From the NCBI GenBank assembly GCA_021399445.1, contig JAJTUQ010000002.1, positions 1,364,001-1,428,000 on the forward strand: a stretch of DNA of 64,000 nucleotides, given 5' to 3'. Below are positions 10,904 to 22,618 of this stretch, piece after piece. Source of the stretch: Xylogone sp. PMI_703 (Eukaryota > Ascomycota > Leotiomycetes). Both the position numbers and the translations under genes were made by a program. Numbering within the stretch: position 1 is the first letter of the stretch; each line of letters opens with the position of its first letter. The notes below the pieces were generated by a model, which was given only the letters and a program-made list of their open reading frames with translations, was not told the origin of the DNA and searched no databases.

Positions 10904-12083
10904 TCATTCGTTGTAGTGATACACCTGGAGATCTGTTGTTAGCTTGAAGTTTGAGGGCATCGATGTAACAGAGTCTCGGAAATCTAAGTACCTTGTAGTT
11001 AGGCAGACCATACGGCTGCCATCCTAAACGCTTTGCCATCTTTGCAAATCCCTCAGTCTCAATAAGGTGGTAGAATGGAAATGGTGGGAACATGGCGCCG
11101 TCACGATGGACTTCGGCCTTGACCAACAGTGCCGTGCCTCCAACACCGTCAAGGGGAACGGTCTCATGGCGATCTCCATCTTCTGAAGTCATGTATGCCA
11201 TTAAGGTTCGGTATGTGGGCATTTCTGCATATCCTTCTAGGAGGATATCATCTGGACCCATAGTTTCAGCATACTGCAGAGATGATTCGGTATCCTGCCA
11301 ACTATTGAAGTCGTACGCCCTCTCCGCCATCTGATTCGTCTGTGGATCCTTGTATCTCTGAAAGCAGTTTGGAACGAGGATGGGCTTATTGTGCTTTGCG
11401 AGATCCTGGATCATATCCGGCGGTGTCTCTATGATATCAGAATCGAGCCAGAGGACCCAGGAGGTGGACGGGCCGAGAGTGGTATAGAGGAGAGAATTTC
11501 TGGCCCGAGCCATACCTGCACGGCGGACCTTCTGGTTCTGCATTTTGTGACGCTCAGCTTCACTCTGGGAGGCCAGCGGGGGGTCAAAGTCCTGTCGCTC
11601 GATGATGATGCTGCCAAATCGTTTCTTCTCAGGTCCGAATTTCTGTGTCTTGGTGACTTGTTCTTGCAAAGCTGCTGTAGCGGCATTTCCTTCCTTGTTT
11701 TTGGGGATGATGAATCCCAAAGTAATAAGGTCGTGTGGATATGTAAGCTTCAAGAGGTTATCCCAGTACTCCTGGTAGAACCTGGCCAACGGGGTCAGGA
11801 TGAGAACTCTCTCCTGGTTTGTTATGGGGTCGCCAGTACTGGTGACATTGTTCATATAGTAGTGTACTACAGGTGGAGGTACTCGTTTGCCGTCTTTGTC
11901 GCTGGATTTGCGAAAGGGTGAGGTTGGTGGTGAAAGAGGATTCGAGGCAGCATTTCGTAATTGCGCGGCTGCAGATCCGGAACTCGAAGGTGAGAAAAGA
12001 AAGAGAAGTGCTACTACGATCAGGACTACGCCCGAGACAAGAGTACACGGGTTCATCCTTCGAAGCGTCCTCGGCAGTGGCAT
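10904..12083 (-). CDS. MNN9: Mannan polymerase subunit, Mnn9/Anp1/Van1 family mannosyltransferase
   Basis: Two exons: 12083-10992 (364 codons) and 10924-10904 (VYHYNE and stop). The 67-nt intron (10991-10925) is phase 0 with a CTAAC branch; splicing restores the family ending GLPNYxVYHxxE, whereas unspliced reading adds ~120 unrelated residues. The 370-residue product is a type II Golgi membrane protein: a short basic cytosolic tail, a hydrophobic anchor at about 15-32, a Ser/Pro-rich stem, then the Anp1 domain beginning at ERVLILTPL. The metal-binding DxD is in VLWLDSDI near residue 215. Family knowledge: Mnn9 with Van1 forms M-Pol I, and with Anp1/Mnn10/Mnn11 M-Pol II, extending the alpha-1,6-mannan backbone of N-glycans. 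Length and C-terminus fit Mnn9 better than the longer Van1 and Anp1. Confidence 0.9.
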
Positions 12084-13952
12084 CGCGTTAAAGCCTGCAG
12101 TGTGGCCTCTCAGTCAAGTGTGTGGTGCGGTGCATCCAAATCGCGGAGGTCGAGATACGGACGTGGCAGCCGCAATCTGTTCGTTATGGAGGAGCGAATG
12201 ATGTCGAGATCTGCGACACTCTGGAACGCGGCAGACTGATCGAATCTCCCCAATTGGGGAGGAGTTCCTGGGGGCTGCCGTCGGGCGGTGGTGGAGAGGG
12301 TTGAAGGGAGAAGGGTTCGTGAGAAATTGTTGAAAAGGAGCTGTGAGGTTGTTCTGTCCTCGTACCCGGCATTATTTTGGACGCCACTAAAAAAGGGAGC
12401 TGGTCGCTTCTGCAGAGTCTACCAGTGAACTGATTAGATCACGACGGCCGCCAAAATGGGAAATTATCGATCTCAGGCCAAGCGCTCTGCCAGATCTGAA
12501 ACGACTCGAGGGAAACAAAGGTGAAGAGACTGGCAGTCTCGAAGGAAACCAGTGCGACAGGAGAGATTTTACTGCTTGCGCGTACTCTGTACAACTTTTT
12601 TACGTTTATTGTGCAAGTGGCTTCTTGAGCGAAATGTGCTCGAGAATAATAGGGGGATCTAATGTGACTTTTTCTTGTCCTCAATAATAGAGCCTTGATA
12701 AAACACTCGCTGGATAATCAACAACAGCGAATAACTACCTCTGGCTCTATTGCACGGGACGTCTCCCATTCTGCCTTCGTTGTATCGTACCGTTGTATGG
12801 TTATTGAATGCTATATCAAGTCGCCTTTTCCTTGTGGCAGCTGAAGGAGGCAGCTGAGCGAGCTCCAGCCGGATGACTTGCACTGGCTCACTAGAGTCAG
12901 TTGAACCCACGGAACCGTTAGCACCGCTACTGTAGAACGCACCAACAGACTCGGCGTCTCATCAATAGCATGAGTGCACCAGCGACAATTGAGACGGGCT
13001 AAGTGACGGTGACGCCTGGTGTCCCAGCGTCAAGCACCGCGACCTCTCTGGATGACTGATAGATGGACCTTGGCCCCGTAACATTAGCAGGAGCGAGGGC
13101 ACTGCGCGCTGCATTAAATACGGTGGAGTTTGCTTCAACAGCTCGGCCACTGATGTCGCGGAATCCGATGGCAATGTGCTCCAGGAGCTCGTATAACCAT
13201 AACTGCCATACAGGAGGGCCCTTTCCACAGTAGTAAGCAGGTAACGGCGGTCTGGACCTGGACAAGTTTGTAGGAATTGCACAACAGACACGAAAGAGAG
13301 ACGCGATCAGGAGCTGGGTCGCTGGTCGCGATGCCCAGCGCTGAGGCAGAAAAGGCAGTGGCGGTCGCATGGTCGCGCGTTTCGCCGCCAGTCAGGTGCT
13401 AACGACCGCCGTCGCTCAGGGACTCGCCGCTGATTGGCTGTGACCGCTCGCTGCATCACGGGCCTAGAAAGCGCCCCCGGTCCCCTCCCCCAGACTTAGA
13501 AGAACCCTGAGGAATCAATCGCAACCAAAAAGTACTTGTACATGGCAAACTCTCTCTCCTTTCATCCTCCCCTTCTTTGCCTCTCTTCCTTCTTCACCGT
13601 GGCCCTTTCCATCGCCATCGTCACGACTCTAGTTGTCACGGATGGATGCAGGCCATCTCCTGATGATATCTGATCGTTCCTCATAGCGCCCGTTTCTTGC
13701 GTACTGGTTACGTCTGGACCCCGAATCGAGGCCAATTCCAACGTCCGAAAACTTCTCTTCGGTGCTGGAGAGAATAGCCGGAAGGGGATAAATTCGAAGA
13801 CGAACAACTTGTCTCTGGCTGCTATCAATCCGCCGTATAGGTGTTTCTTGCGCATTCGAAAAATAGGGGCAGACAGCAATACACGTGCTGCATATCGCCA
13901 CACTACCACTGTTCTATGTCCTCGCCATTAGTTAGAAACCCGACCTAGCATT
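12084..13952. other. Intergenic: MNN9 promoter and long leader of the next gene
   Basis: About 1.9 kb between divergent genes. Minus-strand frames at 13370-12999 and 12910-12659 have natural-looking composition but no shared splice phase that I could make work, so I do not call them. The segment from about 13480 is CT-rich and includes AGTACTTGTAC, consistent with a promoter and leader for the gene at 13953. Confidence 0.5.
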
Positions 13953-14978
13953 ATGGAGCCCGTTCCTGAGACAGAAAGAATGGAAGAGTTCAAGACGACA
14001 CTTCCCCCCATTCTTCGACTGCAGGAGCCTGCCGCATATATCGCTCAGAACGATGACCTAGAGCCGCTCCCAAGGACGCCTACCTCGTCCCTTCGCCGCT
14101 CAGCAACAGACTCTTTAATTTCTTCACCCCTCTCCCCAGCATGGCCATCCCCGTCGACAATGTCCTTTCGACCACGCAATACCTCACCATATTCTCGAGG
14201 ACATTACCGATCCCGATCTTCAGCAAGTGCTCTAGCACCGCCCATGTTGCGCGCCCAGTCTATGCCTGGTGTAAATGGAGCTGGCCATCTACTCATGTCC
14301 CCGATGCAGCGACCTGCCAGTCCTGCTGGATCTCCGAATCGCGTTCGAGTCCCCAGGAAGCCCGTTGATGAGGTCTTCCCCGGGCTACCTCATCGTGTAC
14401 TCACTGATATTGGTGAGCTGCAGCCTGGTTCGCCAATGGGCTCGGATGGTAGCACTTCACCCATCCTTGGTTTACCAATAAACAGTAGTCTCTCAAAGAC
14501 TCCACGTCCTGCATCCCCGCTTCGACACATCACGCAGCAACCAACCAGTGCTCCTGGAACCATGCCATCTACTCCTGCTTCTACTTCATGGCCATCGGCA
14601 CAGGCGCCTAGACTTAACGATCCATTGATCACAACATCATATACATCATACCCAAGCTCATTCACCTCATCTTCTGTTCCGTCTACACCTACCTCCGCCC
14701 GATCTCGGAGCCCCAGTATTTCCAGTCTAGAGACCATACCTGACTCTCCAGATGCTGAAGAGGCAGCCCTAGAAGCTGAGAGAATTGCCCAGCTAAAAGC
14801 TGCAGCAGATGCAGCAGAGAGAGGCGAGCCGGGTCTTGAAGGAAAGATGAGAGAGCTCGGTATCCGGGGAAGAACTCTTGCTACGGGATTTGGCTCAAGA
14901 GATAAGAGAAAGAGGTGGAGCGTCTGTGGTGCCGAGCGGCGGAGTGACCTCAACTTGGACACCATATGGGAGGATTAA
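13953..14978 (+). CDS. Ser/Pro-rich protein with C-terminal helical segment, unknown function
   Basis: Single exon, 341 residues, ATG 13953. The first 250 residues are disordered Ser/Pro/Thr-rich sequence with many SP and TP sites and several RRSA/RSRSS-type kinase motifs. A short conserved-looking island, VDEVFPGLPHRVLTDIGELQ, lies near 138-157. Residues about 260-300 form an Ala/Glu-rich helix (EEAALEAERIAQLKAAADAA) that could be a coiled coil, and the end is basic with a final DLNLDTIWED. No signal peptide or membrane segment is present. Similar proteins in other ascomycetes are named only 'basic proline-rich'. The coding call is secure because of length and codon pattern; no function is assigned. 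Confidence 0.8.
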   Translation: MEPVPETERMEEFKTTLPPILRLQEPAAYIAQNDDLEPLPRTPTSSLRRSATDSLISSPLSPAWPSPSTMSFRPRNTSPYSRGHYRSRSSASALAPPMLRAQSMPGVNGAGHLLMSPMQRPASPAGSPNRVRVPRKPVDEVFPGLPHRVLTDIGELQPGSPMGSDGSTSPILGLPINSSLSKTPRPASPLRHITQQPTSAPGTMPSTPASTSWPSAQAPRLNDPLITTSYTSYPSSFTSSSVPSTPTSARSRSPSISSLETIPDSPDAEEAALEAERIAQLKAAADAAERGEPGLEGKMRELGIRGRTLATGFGSRDKRKRWSVCGAERRSDLNLDTIWED

Positions 14979-15653
14979 GGGACTAGCTTTGTGATGCAGC
15001 TCAGCTGTCTCTCACCTAAAAACTGGGCAACATACAGATCTTCGAGTCTTATTGCATCTCTGCAATTAAGATGCTGACAACGATGACGTCTCAGCTCAGG
15101 TACATAAACTCATTACATACACAAGCGTACGAGGCAAAAATGGGCTCTTGACAAACAACGTCTAATGGCTACACGACCTGAGATTTGGCATTGATGAAAG
15201 GTCTCTTTTCTTTTTTATTGCATGGAACTTTACAACGGCCTTTGACCTCGCAATCTTGCTCTCAACGATCGAGCATTATACCCTTTGTATTTCTGCTTTT
15301 TCTTAAAGTAGTTCAGGCGCAAGGTGCACCAGGAGCATACACAAATCGAACAACCCGTCTTTTGCAATGGAAATTGGAGTTCAATAGGAGTAATGAGGAA
15401 TAACTGCACGAAAGGCAAATTTGATCAATTTGCATGATTATGGTTCATACATGAACTTCTGAATGATAGCTTTGTTTTTGAGACCCATTCTCTTTATACG
15501 GGATCAATCACTAAGGGATGTTTTACTTGATGCTAGTGAATACACTAGATTATACGTTTTTAATGATAGAAAATGACACCATTGGCCATTTTCAAAAGAA
15601 AATAGTTCTCTTGTATTCGTGATTTTACATAATCTTTGAAGATTTTTAAGCCT
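14979..15653. other. Intergenic, convergent 3' flanks
   Basis: A/T-rich spacer between two convergent genes, with no credible frame or RNA gene. Confidence 0.6.
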
Positions 15654-16937
15654 TTAATCGAACGGTATTCTTCTTAGCCTCTGCCCATTCTTTTCTTTCT
15701 TCTTAGCTTCCAATGCTGCAGCAACACTGCTGGGCACTTTAATCCCACAACAATCCCCCCATCCCGTAGCATTGTGAACATGCCGCTTTCCATCTACCAC
15801 AACTACCGTCTCTTCCTCATCATCATCACTGCCATCCTGTCCCTTACTCATACCTTCTACCGCAGGGATCAAACTTCCAAACAGGAAGTGTTGCATCACG
15901 GGTAACTTCTTCAGCACTTCAGCAACGAACATCCTCCTCATGCCATTCTCAACCTTCTCCCATGATTTGGCGGCCGAGATGTCGTCTAACATCGGACTAT
16001 GCCACCGCAAGCCCTCGACGTTCTTGACACTGTTCACAAAGCGCACCTGCCCCAGGTATAGATAATCATCACCGCACTGCTCCAGCGTGAGGTCGGAGTG
16101 AATCGATTTAGGTCGGATATATGGATGGTGTAGTAACTGCGAAGCACCGAAGAGGAATGGGAGGAATTGATAGTCGTCTAGACCCCAGACACCGTGCGAG
16201 CCTGCGGGTTCGAGGTAATACGTCTGTTGGATACGACGCATGAGGATTAGATACCGAGTGAAGACTCGTAGTGCAATAGAGCGAAAGTCCGTATGAGTAA
16301 CCAGGCCCAGCTGGTATAGACAGAGCAACCAGAGGATAAAGTTCAACTCGTGGCCGGAGCCGTAATCTATCCGGGTGCGGTTCCCGAAGCTGTGCAGGAG
16401 GTAGCAGGATATCTCATCGATTGCGGCGGCAGAGGTTATGCCTAGCTCGTGATGCCATTCTTCGTGTTCCTTCGCGGCGAGGTCGAGGAAATCTCGGAAC
16501 CCTTTGTTGCCAAAACGGGAGTCACCTTGCTCCTCGGGCGGACTTCGCTCGACGACATCTTCTACTTGGTCTAAGATGTGGAGGATTTTCTTCACGGTGG
16601 GGCTCAGATCGTCGTCCTTGACAGCGGATGCTGGGGTATCGATGACGGCGTCGGTGAGGCCAAAGACGAATGCTAGAAGAAGGTTGTATGTTTGGGAGGA
16701 GAGGAAGAGTTCGTGGTCTTTAGGGGAGAGAATGCGTCTTGTTGGCGTCGTGAACTCCCATGTTGAGGTATCTAATGGGGGAGGAAGCTCTGGTGTTTCG
16801 GGGACAGGAAGTGGATTTGGAGGCGCTTCTTGCTTTCGTCGTCGGGGTTCGAGTTTAGGTAGTCGATCTCGTAGGTTTGGAATCGCAGCAGCTTGTTGTG
16901 TTGCTTCTGTGGGTAGCTCTGTTGTACTTGTAGGCAT
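15654..16937 (-). CDS. RRD1: Serine/threonine phosphatase 2A activator (PTPA), Rrd1/Ypa1 type
   Basis: Single exon, 427 residues, ATG at 16937. After a Pro-rich N-terminal tail the PTPA domain runs from about 55 to 355. Diagnostic segments visible are RRILSPKDHELFLSS, a GSGHELNF loop, the HGVWGLDDYQFLPFLFGAS motif and the SAAKSWEKVENGMRRMF segment. These are the ATP/PP2A-contacting regions of the family. The C-terminal extension ends in RRIPFD, as in fungal Rrd1 rather than Rrd2. Known role: a peptidyl-prolyl isomerase-like activator that remodels PP2A and Sit4-type catalytic subunits, linked to TOR signalling. It is divergently arranged with RRP46 and shares a 231-bp promoter region. Confidence 0.93.
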   Translation of the reverse strand: MPTSTTELPTEATQQAAAIPNLRDRLPKLEPRRRKQEAPPNPLPVPETPELPPPLDTSTWEFTTPTRRILSPKDHELFLSSQTYNLLLAFVFGLTDAVIDTPASAVKDDDLSPTVKKILHILDQVEDVVERSPPEEQGDSRFGNKGFRDFLDLAAKEHEEWHHELGITSAAAIDEISCYLLHSFGNRTRIDYGSGHELNFILWLLCLYQLGLVTHTDFRSIALRVFTRYLILMRRIQQTYYLEPAGSHGVWGLDDYQFLPFLFGASQLLHHPYIRPKSIHSDLTLEQCGDDYLYLGQVRFVNSVKNVEGLRWHSPMLDDISAAKSWEKVENGMRRMFVAEVLKKLPVMQHFLFGSLIPAVEGMSKGQDGSDDDEEETVVVVDGKRHVHNATGWGDCCGIKVPSSVAAALEAKKKEKNGQRLRRIPFD

Positions 16938-17168
16938 TTTTGGTATTTGTATGAGAGTAGAGAGTTTTGAGGTCGATGGCAGGTCGCTGGTGGCGCAAGG
17001 TCATGATGCCAGCAACGTGGGGCGGTATGTCCCGCACCTAGCGGCCGCTCGTTCCTGCCAACCCAGCCTCACTCCACCTCTGAAAAAAGTTTGGGCTAAA
17101 TAACGAGGCCAAACATGCAGAAATCATAATTGAAAGCCCTGTCCCTTCCATGATTGTAATCCACAACA
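16938..17168. promoter_or_regulatory. Shared divergent promoter of RRD1 and RRP46
   Basis: Only 231 bp separate the two start codons, so both promoters must lie here. The stretch contains a GC-rich core (GCGGCCGC at about 17040) and no TATA box that I can identify. Confidence 0.5.
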
Positions 17169-18057
17169 ATGACTTTTGCCAGCGAGCCTACAGCAGTTCT
17201 CTCTCATCTTCACAGGGCAGATGGGTCTGCGACCTTCTCGCATAATGGCTACACTTTTATAGGTTCTGTGAATGGGCCAATTGAGGTTCAACGACGAGAT
17301 GAGCTTCCAGAAGAGGCAGTAGTGGATGTTGTGGTCCGACCAGCAGCTGGAGTTGGAGGTATATACTGAGACTATGAGACAGAGTATCTACGCAAGCAGG
17401 CTTACGTGTAATTGAATCAGGTACCCGGGAACGACACCTTGAATCCTTACTGCAATCGACCTTGCGCCAGGTCATCCTCATTCACAACTTCCCTCGAACG
17501 CTGATTCAGCTCACGCTACAAATTACGAGTACCCCAGAGATTGATAATGTGGCTTCCAAACTGATCCAAGCCGACATTGTACGTCGTTTGCTTTCCGAGG
17601 GTGATGAAATGAAACTGACTTGTGGTATGCATAGAATTTACCTATCCTTCCAGCGCTACTTCAAACGGCTATACTCACCTTACTCTCTGCTTCAATGCCA
17701 CTTGCGACGACATTCACCTCCGTACTTCTGGCTCTTAACTCTTCGGGGAAATCTGCAACAGTAGTGCAGTATCCGTCTGTACAAGATATCCAGAACGCCA
17801 GTTCCATCCATGTCTTCGCATTCACGGCACAGGGCGCTTTATTACTCGCTGAAAGCGAAGGGAGTTTCTCCATAGATGATTGGAACGAAGCGTATGAACA
17901 AGGGAAGAAATTATGCTGCGGCACCAATGAGCAAGTTGGTAGTAGCGACGAAATGCGAGATGTAGGAGAGCAGGAGGAGGCGAGCGAGAGCATGATGGAG
18001 TTCCTCCATACAGCGTTAACCGTGAAAGTGGATGAGGACCTCCATTGGAAAGATTGA
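17169..18057 (+). CDS. RRP46: Exosome core subunit Rrp46
   Basis: Three exons: 17169-17358, 17421-17578 and 17635-18057, giving 256 residues. The introns are 62 and 56 nt; splicing yields continuous RNase PH-like sequence. The N-terminal half matches the yeast protein closely in pattern: HRADGSATFS, SVNGPIEVQRRDELPEEA, then VVRPAAGVGGTRERHLES across the first splice junction. The second junction gives QADINLPILPALLQTAILT followed by LLSASMPLA. Family knowledge: Rrp46 is one of six RNase PH-like ring proteins of the nine-subunit exosome core and is catalytically inactive in fungi; the ring threads RNA to Dis3 and Rrp6 for 3'-5' decay and rRNA processing. The C-terminal part is acidic. Confidence 0.92.
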
Positions 18058-20472
18058 TCTTCTGCCGGGTCACCCACCCCTTTCATCAGATAACCGGCTC
18101 CAGTTTCACTTCCGGAGATATCTTTGATGCGTGGGTTAAGCATGTCCTCTCATTAGTCACATGGCCATGCAAGGCTACTGCTTTTCTGGCAGTCTGAGAT
18201 TCAGGCGGATATGCATTGGCATTAAATGCCAAGCTATCATCCAGTGTGAAGGTTCCAGATTGTTTAGTACCGACATTCCAGGTTAAGACGCTAAGATTTA
18301 CAGGCTGGGATTGGAACGGACCGTCTCCATCCTCCATCCCGGGTTGCTAGAAAAGGACGAAGTAATAATAAATATAGCACCCTGAATGTGGTTGGTGGGG
18401 GCGTCCGTAGTTGTAGCGGGAGGTTGGATCTGAGGTGGTCCCCTGAAGTGCTCATGTTTCATCGAACAAGCTCCAGCCCCCAATGAGCAGCGTCGAACAG
18501 GCGCCGAGTGATAGAAAGTAAAGACAGCTTAAAGACAATTCACCACATACTAGCTGTTAGATGTGATTAACGCGCTTGCATTATTTTCAACTCGCGCTTT
18601 TACTTCATGAGAAACCGGCGTCCAGTTCTGTTTCGGGGGCAATAATGATAAGTTTGGGGAATTATCAAAACGGGGGGTTGCGTTCCAAAATTCAGTTCGT
18701 TCTGGAGAGCAACAAGCAGGGAGCACCACCACCACTGTTTGATCTGCCGGTGTTTGTTCCCTTCGGAGAAGCAAATTGAGACCAGGACAACATCGTTAAT
18801 CCGTGCGAGGGCAGCCCGAGGAGCCAAGTCAACGTGAAGCCCCAGCAATCTGGCACTCGGGGGCCCCCTTGGGCGGGGCCTTATCGGCGGAGGCGAGCCC
18901 TGAAAACGCAGCCTCAAACATTCGCTTGCGGGCGTCGCCAGCGCTGGACTCGCCTGCCCCCTTAGCGACGTAGCACTGGCTCACTCGCCTCCAGCTCTGA
19001 AGCAAGCCAGCACGGCTCCACGGCCTCGAGATCTGGGCTCTAGGGTTGTTGTGGATGTTTGAAGAATTATGAGCTTGACCAAAGCCGATATTCTGGTACA
19101 TGTATAAGAAAGACATGGGAGAGACATCTGGGAATGCTTGGTTTCCTCGCTGCTTAGTCTTGTCTTCCACTCTACAAGAGACTTCTCAGTCGTTCAACGC
19201 TCTTAGCACAGCTCTGGTTAGCTTGTGCTTCGGCTTTCGTTCTTTCACCACCGTTTTTTAATTGATTTTACTTCTTTGTACCTTTTTTCCTTTTCCACAG
19301 GCGTTGAGCGAACTTGGTTTTCTGTATATCCCATTGCTCCATAGACCAAGAGACGGCAAAGCTACAGACTGTAGATCAGCTGGGTATACCCTCATTCGCT
19401 GGATTCAGCCACTGCGCATCACATTCACACTGTCCGCTTTGTTCCTGCAAGATTAGAATAACAACATCTGGACACCTACCTGCAAGCGCCGAATCTGTGG
19501 ATATTGGTCCGGCATTGGCTTCAGTTCTTCAGCCCATTTTCTCCAGGAATTCGTCAACTGCAGAGCGAAGCATTCCCATCACCTCGCTTAGGCGCGTGAT
19601 AGTGATCTCCCACACGACTCGCACGCGGGAGCGCTGGAAAAAGAAAAGTTGGTAAGTCGAGTCCCTTCCAGATGAACCACACTCAATCCGTTCAATCCGT
19701 CCAATTCCTCTCCTTCCCCTCCCTCCACCCAAATCTTGGGAGCAATTCCATCATGCAGCGTGCCCCGCGCGGCGCCGTGCAGATACGCCTTCGTCACTCC
19801 GCGTCATGAGCGAAGGTTCTCGATTGTCTGTATCACATGGCCCCTTGCCTGCGATGGCAGGCCAAGTTGACGTTTTTCATTCGATAATGGACCGGGAGTG
19901 ATGTGATATGGAAAAGGTGATGGGATTGACGCTGACGCCGAATATTGCAGTATCTACAGTTTCCAAGAGAGCAACAACGTGTTCCTCGTGTTTCGCTGGC
20001 TCCCTTGCGTTCCAATCCTCTGGCTCTGGCTGCTTGTACGTTGCACGCATCTGTAGCGGCGCAGAAGTTATAATAAGTCCGTCCTTCCAGCCAAAACCAC
20101 GGTGGTTGGCATCCTCCGGCTCCATAAGCTTACACTGCATTCCACAGCTCGGGGCATTACAGTACGTTGCAGTACAATACCATCTGTCCACTTCAAGGGG
20201 CCCTGCGTCGTTGTTGAAACAGCATCTACTAGAGGCCAAGTCCGCGGTGATTGAGTCGGGGATTGTTGGTCATCACAGCTTGACCACCGACCTCAAGCGA
20301 CCTCATTAGGAATTCAGGCTGCATAACGCTACACGCAAAAATACATCCGACTAATCAAGGGCGCCTCGGGTTAGATCAGTAATTAACTGCGGTCTCTGGG
20401 ACTTAGGTCATCCGTCCCCCGAAACTTGCGGAGGGAGCTTGCCGAGCACGTTTCCCGCAACCACTCGAAGAA
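18058..20472. other. Intergenic region upstream of NAD kinase
   Basis: About 2.4 kb without a gene I can defend. Minus-strand frames of 83 codons (18337-18086, ATG start) and roughly 86 codons (to 19877) look fairly protein-like but lack homology or splice support. The last 150 bases before 20473 are probably the NAD kinase leader. Confidence 0.45.
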
Positions 20473-22335
20473 ATGTCCGGACTTCCATCCCCACTTACTA
20501 AGCCCGTGGGGCCTGTCCTCCCAAATATCAACGAACACCTCTCATCTCAATCTCTTCCTGATGCAAACTCCGGTCTCAAGACGGAGATTCCACCTATCCC
20601 CGCTGGGCATCATCGCCAGCTCCCCCAAGACGTGGACACAACAAAAGCACAGGAGGCCACCTGCCAAGGTGATGTCCTCGAGTCCAACCTTGCCGTGCTT
20701 TCCCCAGATTTAGATTTCCTGGCCAGGCAATTGCCCGGATCGTTCCCATTATCGCCACTGCTAGCGACACATCCTCCTCCCAAGAGCTTCGAAGGGCGCA
20801 ACAAGAACGCGCTCTCCGTCGAATCCGTTCCCAAACAAACCATTATGAAAGCACTGGCTTCTGCGAATCGAATACACAATCCACACAATTTATCCCTCGC
20901 ATCCTCGCTCTCCGGAATGATTGCTTCACAGAACCCCACGGACAACCGTCCTGGAACGGCTTCTTCGCAGAAATTGTCTGCCGCATTGACCGAACTGGCT
21001 GCCAGAAATGGCCCTGCTCCCAATCCTTTGTTCCCTTCACTTCAATCCCCATGCTTCTTTCATCAACGATTCGACGATGCCGTCAACATCAACAAAGTTA
21101 TTGAGGAGATGATGGAGGGTGAACATATGTCGCACTCGCGCCTGGTACAGACAGCAACAAGTGTTCGAGAGGTCTCCAAACAGCTACAGCGCCGTCCAAT
21201 CAAGAGAGCCGTTCGCACAGTTATGATTGTCACCAAAGCTAGAGATAACCAACTAGTCACCCTCACAAGAGAGCTCACGCTCTGGCTATTGAGCACTCCA
21301 AGGTACGGCTCCGACCTAGGTGTGACCGTCTACGTCGATGCCAAACTCCGCAACTCGAAACGCTTCGGCGCTGCGTCCATCATAGCATCCGAGCCCCGGT
21401 TCGAGCATATGCTCAAGTACTGGTCTCCGGATCTCTGCTGGTCTCAGCCAGAGAAATTCGATCTAGTTCTCACTCTCGGTGGTGATGGCACTGTGCTTTT
21501 CACATCCTGGCTTTTCCAGCGCATTGTGCCACCAATTCTGTCCTTCAGCTTAGGAAGTCTCGGATTCCTGACAAATTTCGAATACGAGAGATTCAAGGAG
21601 CACCTCAACAAGGTCATGGGCGATGAGGGCATGCGAGTGAACCTCCGCATGCGATTCACCTGCACAGTCTACCGTGGCGGTGCTACTCCTGGAGAGATGG
21701 AAGAAGCCGAACAATTCGAGGTCTTGAACGAGCTTGTGATTGATCGTGGACCATCACCTTACGTCTCGAATCTAGAGCTCTATGGAGACAATGAACTCCT
21801 AACTGTCGTCCAGGCTGATGGCTGCATCTTTTCTACGCCCACAGGCTCTACAGCTTATTCCCTTTCTGCCGGCGGTTCGCTTGTCCATCCTGATATCCCC
21901 GCCATCCTTCTTACTCCTATCTGCCCTCACACGTTATCCTTCCGACCAATGGTCCTATCCGACACGCTTCTCCTTCGTGTCTCCATTCCTCGCAATAGTC
22001 GTGCAACTGCCTACTGCGCCTTCGATGGCAAGGGCCGCGTAGAGCTACGCCAAGGTGATCACGTTACCATCGCTGCATCTCAATACCCTTTCCCTACCGT
22101 TGTGAGAAGTAGTACGGAGTGGTTCGACAGCGTATCAAGAACGCTAAAATGGAATACCCGAGGGGCAACACAGAAAGGATGGGATGGAAGTAAAGAGGAC
22201 GGCGAGAAGGAGGACGGTGAAGCCGAGGGAGAGCCAGAGTGGGATATCGATACCGACTCAGCTTTCTACGGTAGTGAGGAGAGTAGTATTAGTGCATCTC
22301 CACTGAGGCGTCAAATGAGTTTACTGGGAATATGA
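20473..22335 (+). CDS. UTR1: NAD(+) kinase (ATP-NAD kinase, Utr1 type)
   Basis: Single exon, 620 residues, ATG 20473. A 200-residue disordered N-terminal extension precedes the kinase domain, which starts around residue 245 (RAVRTVMIVTKAR). The GGDGT phosphate-binding motif is at 336-340 and is followed by LGSLGFLTNF. The second signature, an NE..DRGPSPYVSNLELY segment with TPTGSTAYSLSAGGSLVHP, is complete, and the conserved CAFDGKGRVEL near the end is present. The tail is acidic. The enzyme phosphorylates NAD(H) to NADP(H) using ATP and so feeds reductive biosynthesis and antioxidant defence. The absence of a presequence suggests a cytosolic enzyme as with yeast Utr1/Yef1 rather than mitochondrial Pos5. 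Confidence 0.93.
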   Translation: MSGLPSPLTKPVGPVLPNINEHLSSQSLPDANSGLKTEIPPIPAGHHRQLPQDVDTTKAQEATCQGDVLESNLAVLSPDLDFLARQLPGSFPLSPLLATHPPPKSFEGRNKNALSVESVPKQTIMKALASANRIHNPHNLSLASSLSGMIASQNPTDNRPGTASSQKLSAALTELAARNGPAPNPLFPSLQSPCFFHQRFDDAVNINKVIEEMMEGEHMSHSRLVQTATSVREVSKQLQRRPIKRAVRTVMIVTKARDNQLVTLTRELTLWLLSTPRYGSDLGVTVYVDAKLRNSKRFGAASIIASEPRFEHMLKYWSPDLCWSQPEKFDLVLTLGGDGTVLFTSWLFQRIVPPILSFSLGSLGFLTNFEYERFKEHLNKVMGDEGMRVNLRMRFTCTVYRGGATPGEMEEAEQFEVLNELVIDRGPSPYVSNLELYGDNELLTVVQADGCIFSTPTGSTAYSLSAGGSLVHPDIPAILLTPICPHTLSFRPMVLSDTLLLRVSIPRNSRATAYCAFDGKGRVELRQGDHVTIAASQYPFPTVVRSSTEWFDSVSRTLKWNTRGATQKGWDGSKEDGEKEDGEAEGEPEWDIDTDSAFYGSEESSISASPLRRQMSLLGI

Positions 22336-22618
22336 GCGAAAGTATTATTTGTCTTACTTGCATATTCACTATATGCATTAGGGTATCTTGTGTATGCTTT
22401 AAGTCTTTATTTTCCACGGAATCGGAGTTTCTGGGAGTCGGAAAATGGTATGATCACAGTTCAGCGAATGACACACCCTTGGACAGGGGAGGAAGGGAGG
22501 GACTATAAATACGATGCCCATGGCGCGGATACACCCAAGTCGCCGACAAACCTTAGACATGACCTTTTTTCTATACATGCACGGCAGAGATGGCGTCGCT
22601 TTCATTAGATAAGACTTT

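Noticed and set aside
12659..13370. Two minus-strand frames that might be exons of one gene upstream of MNN9
   Set aside because: I could not find donor and acceptor sites with matching phase; the second frame lacks its own ATG at the start.
18086..18337. 83-codon minus-strand frame with ATG, 3' of RRP46
   Set aside because: Looks protein-like but has no homology, and sits entirely in the convergent 3' flank; not enough to call a gene.
19877..20239. Minus-strand frame upstream of NAD kinase
   Set aside because: The long version starts from TTG; the plus strand is open over the same span, suggesting compositional openness.
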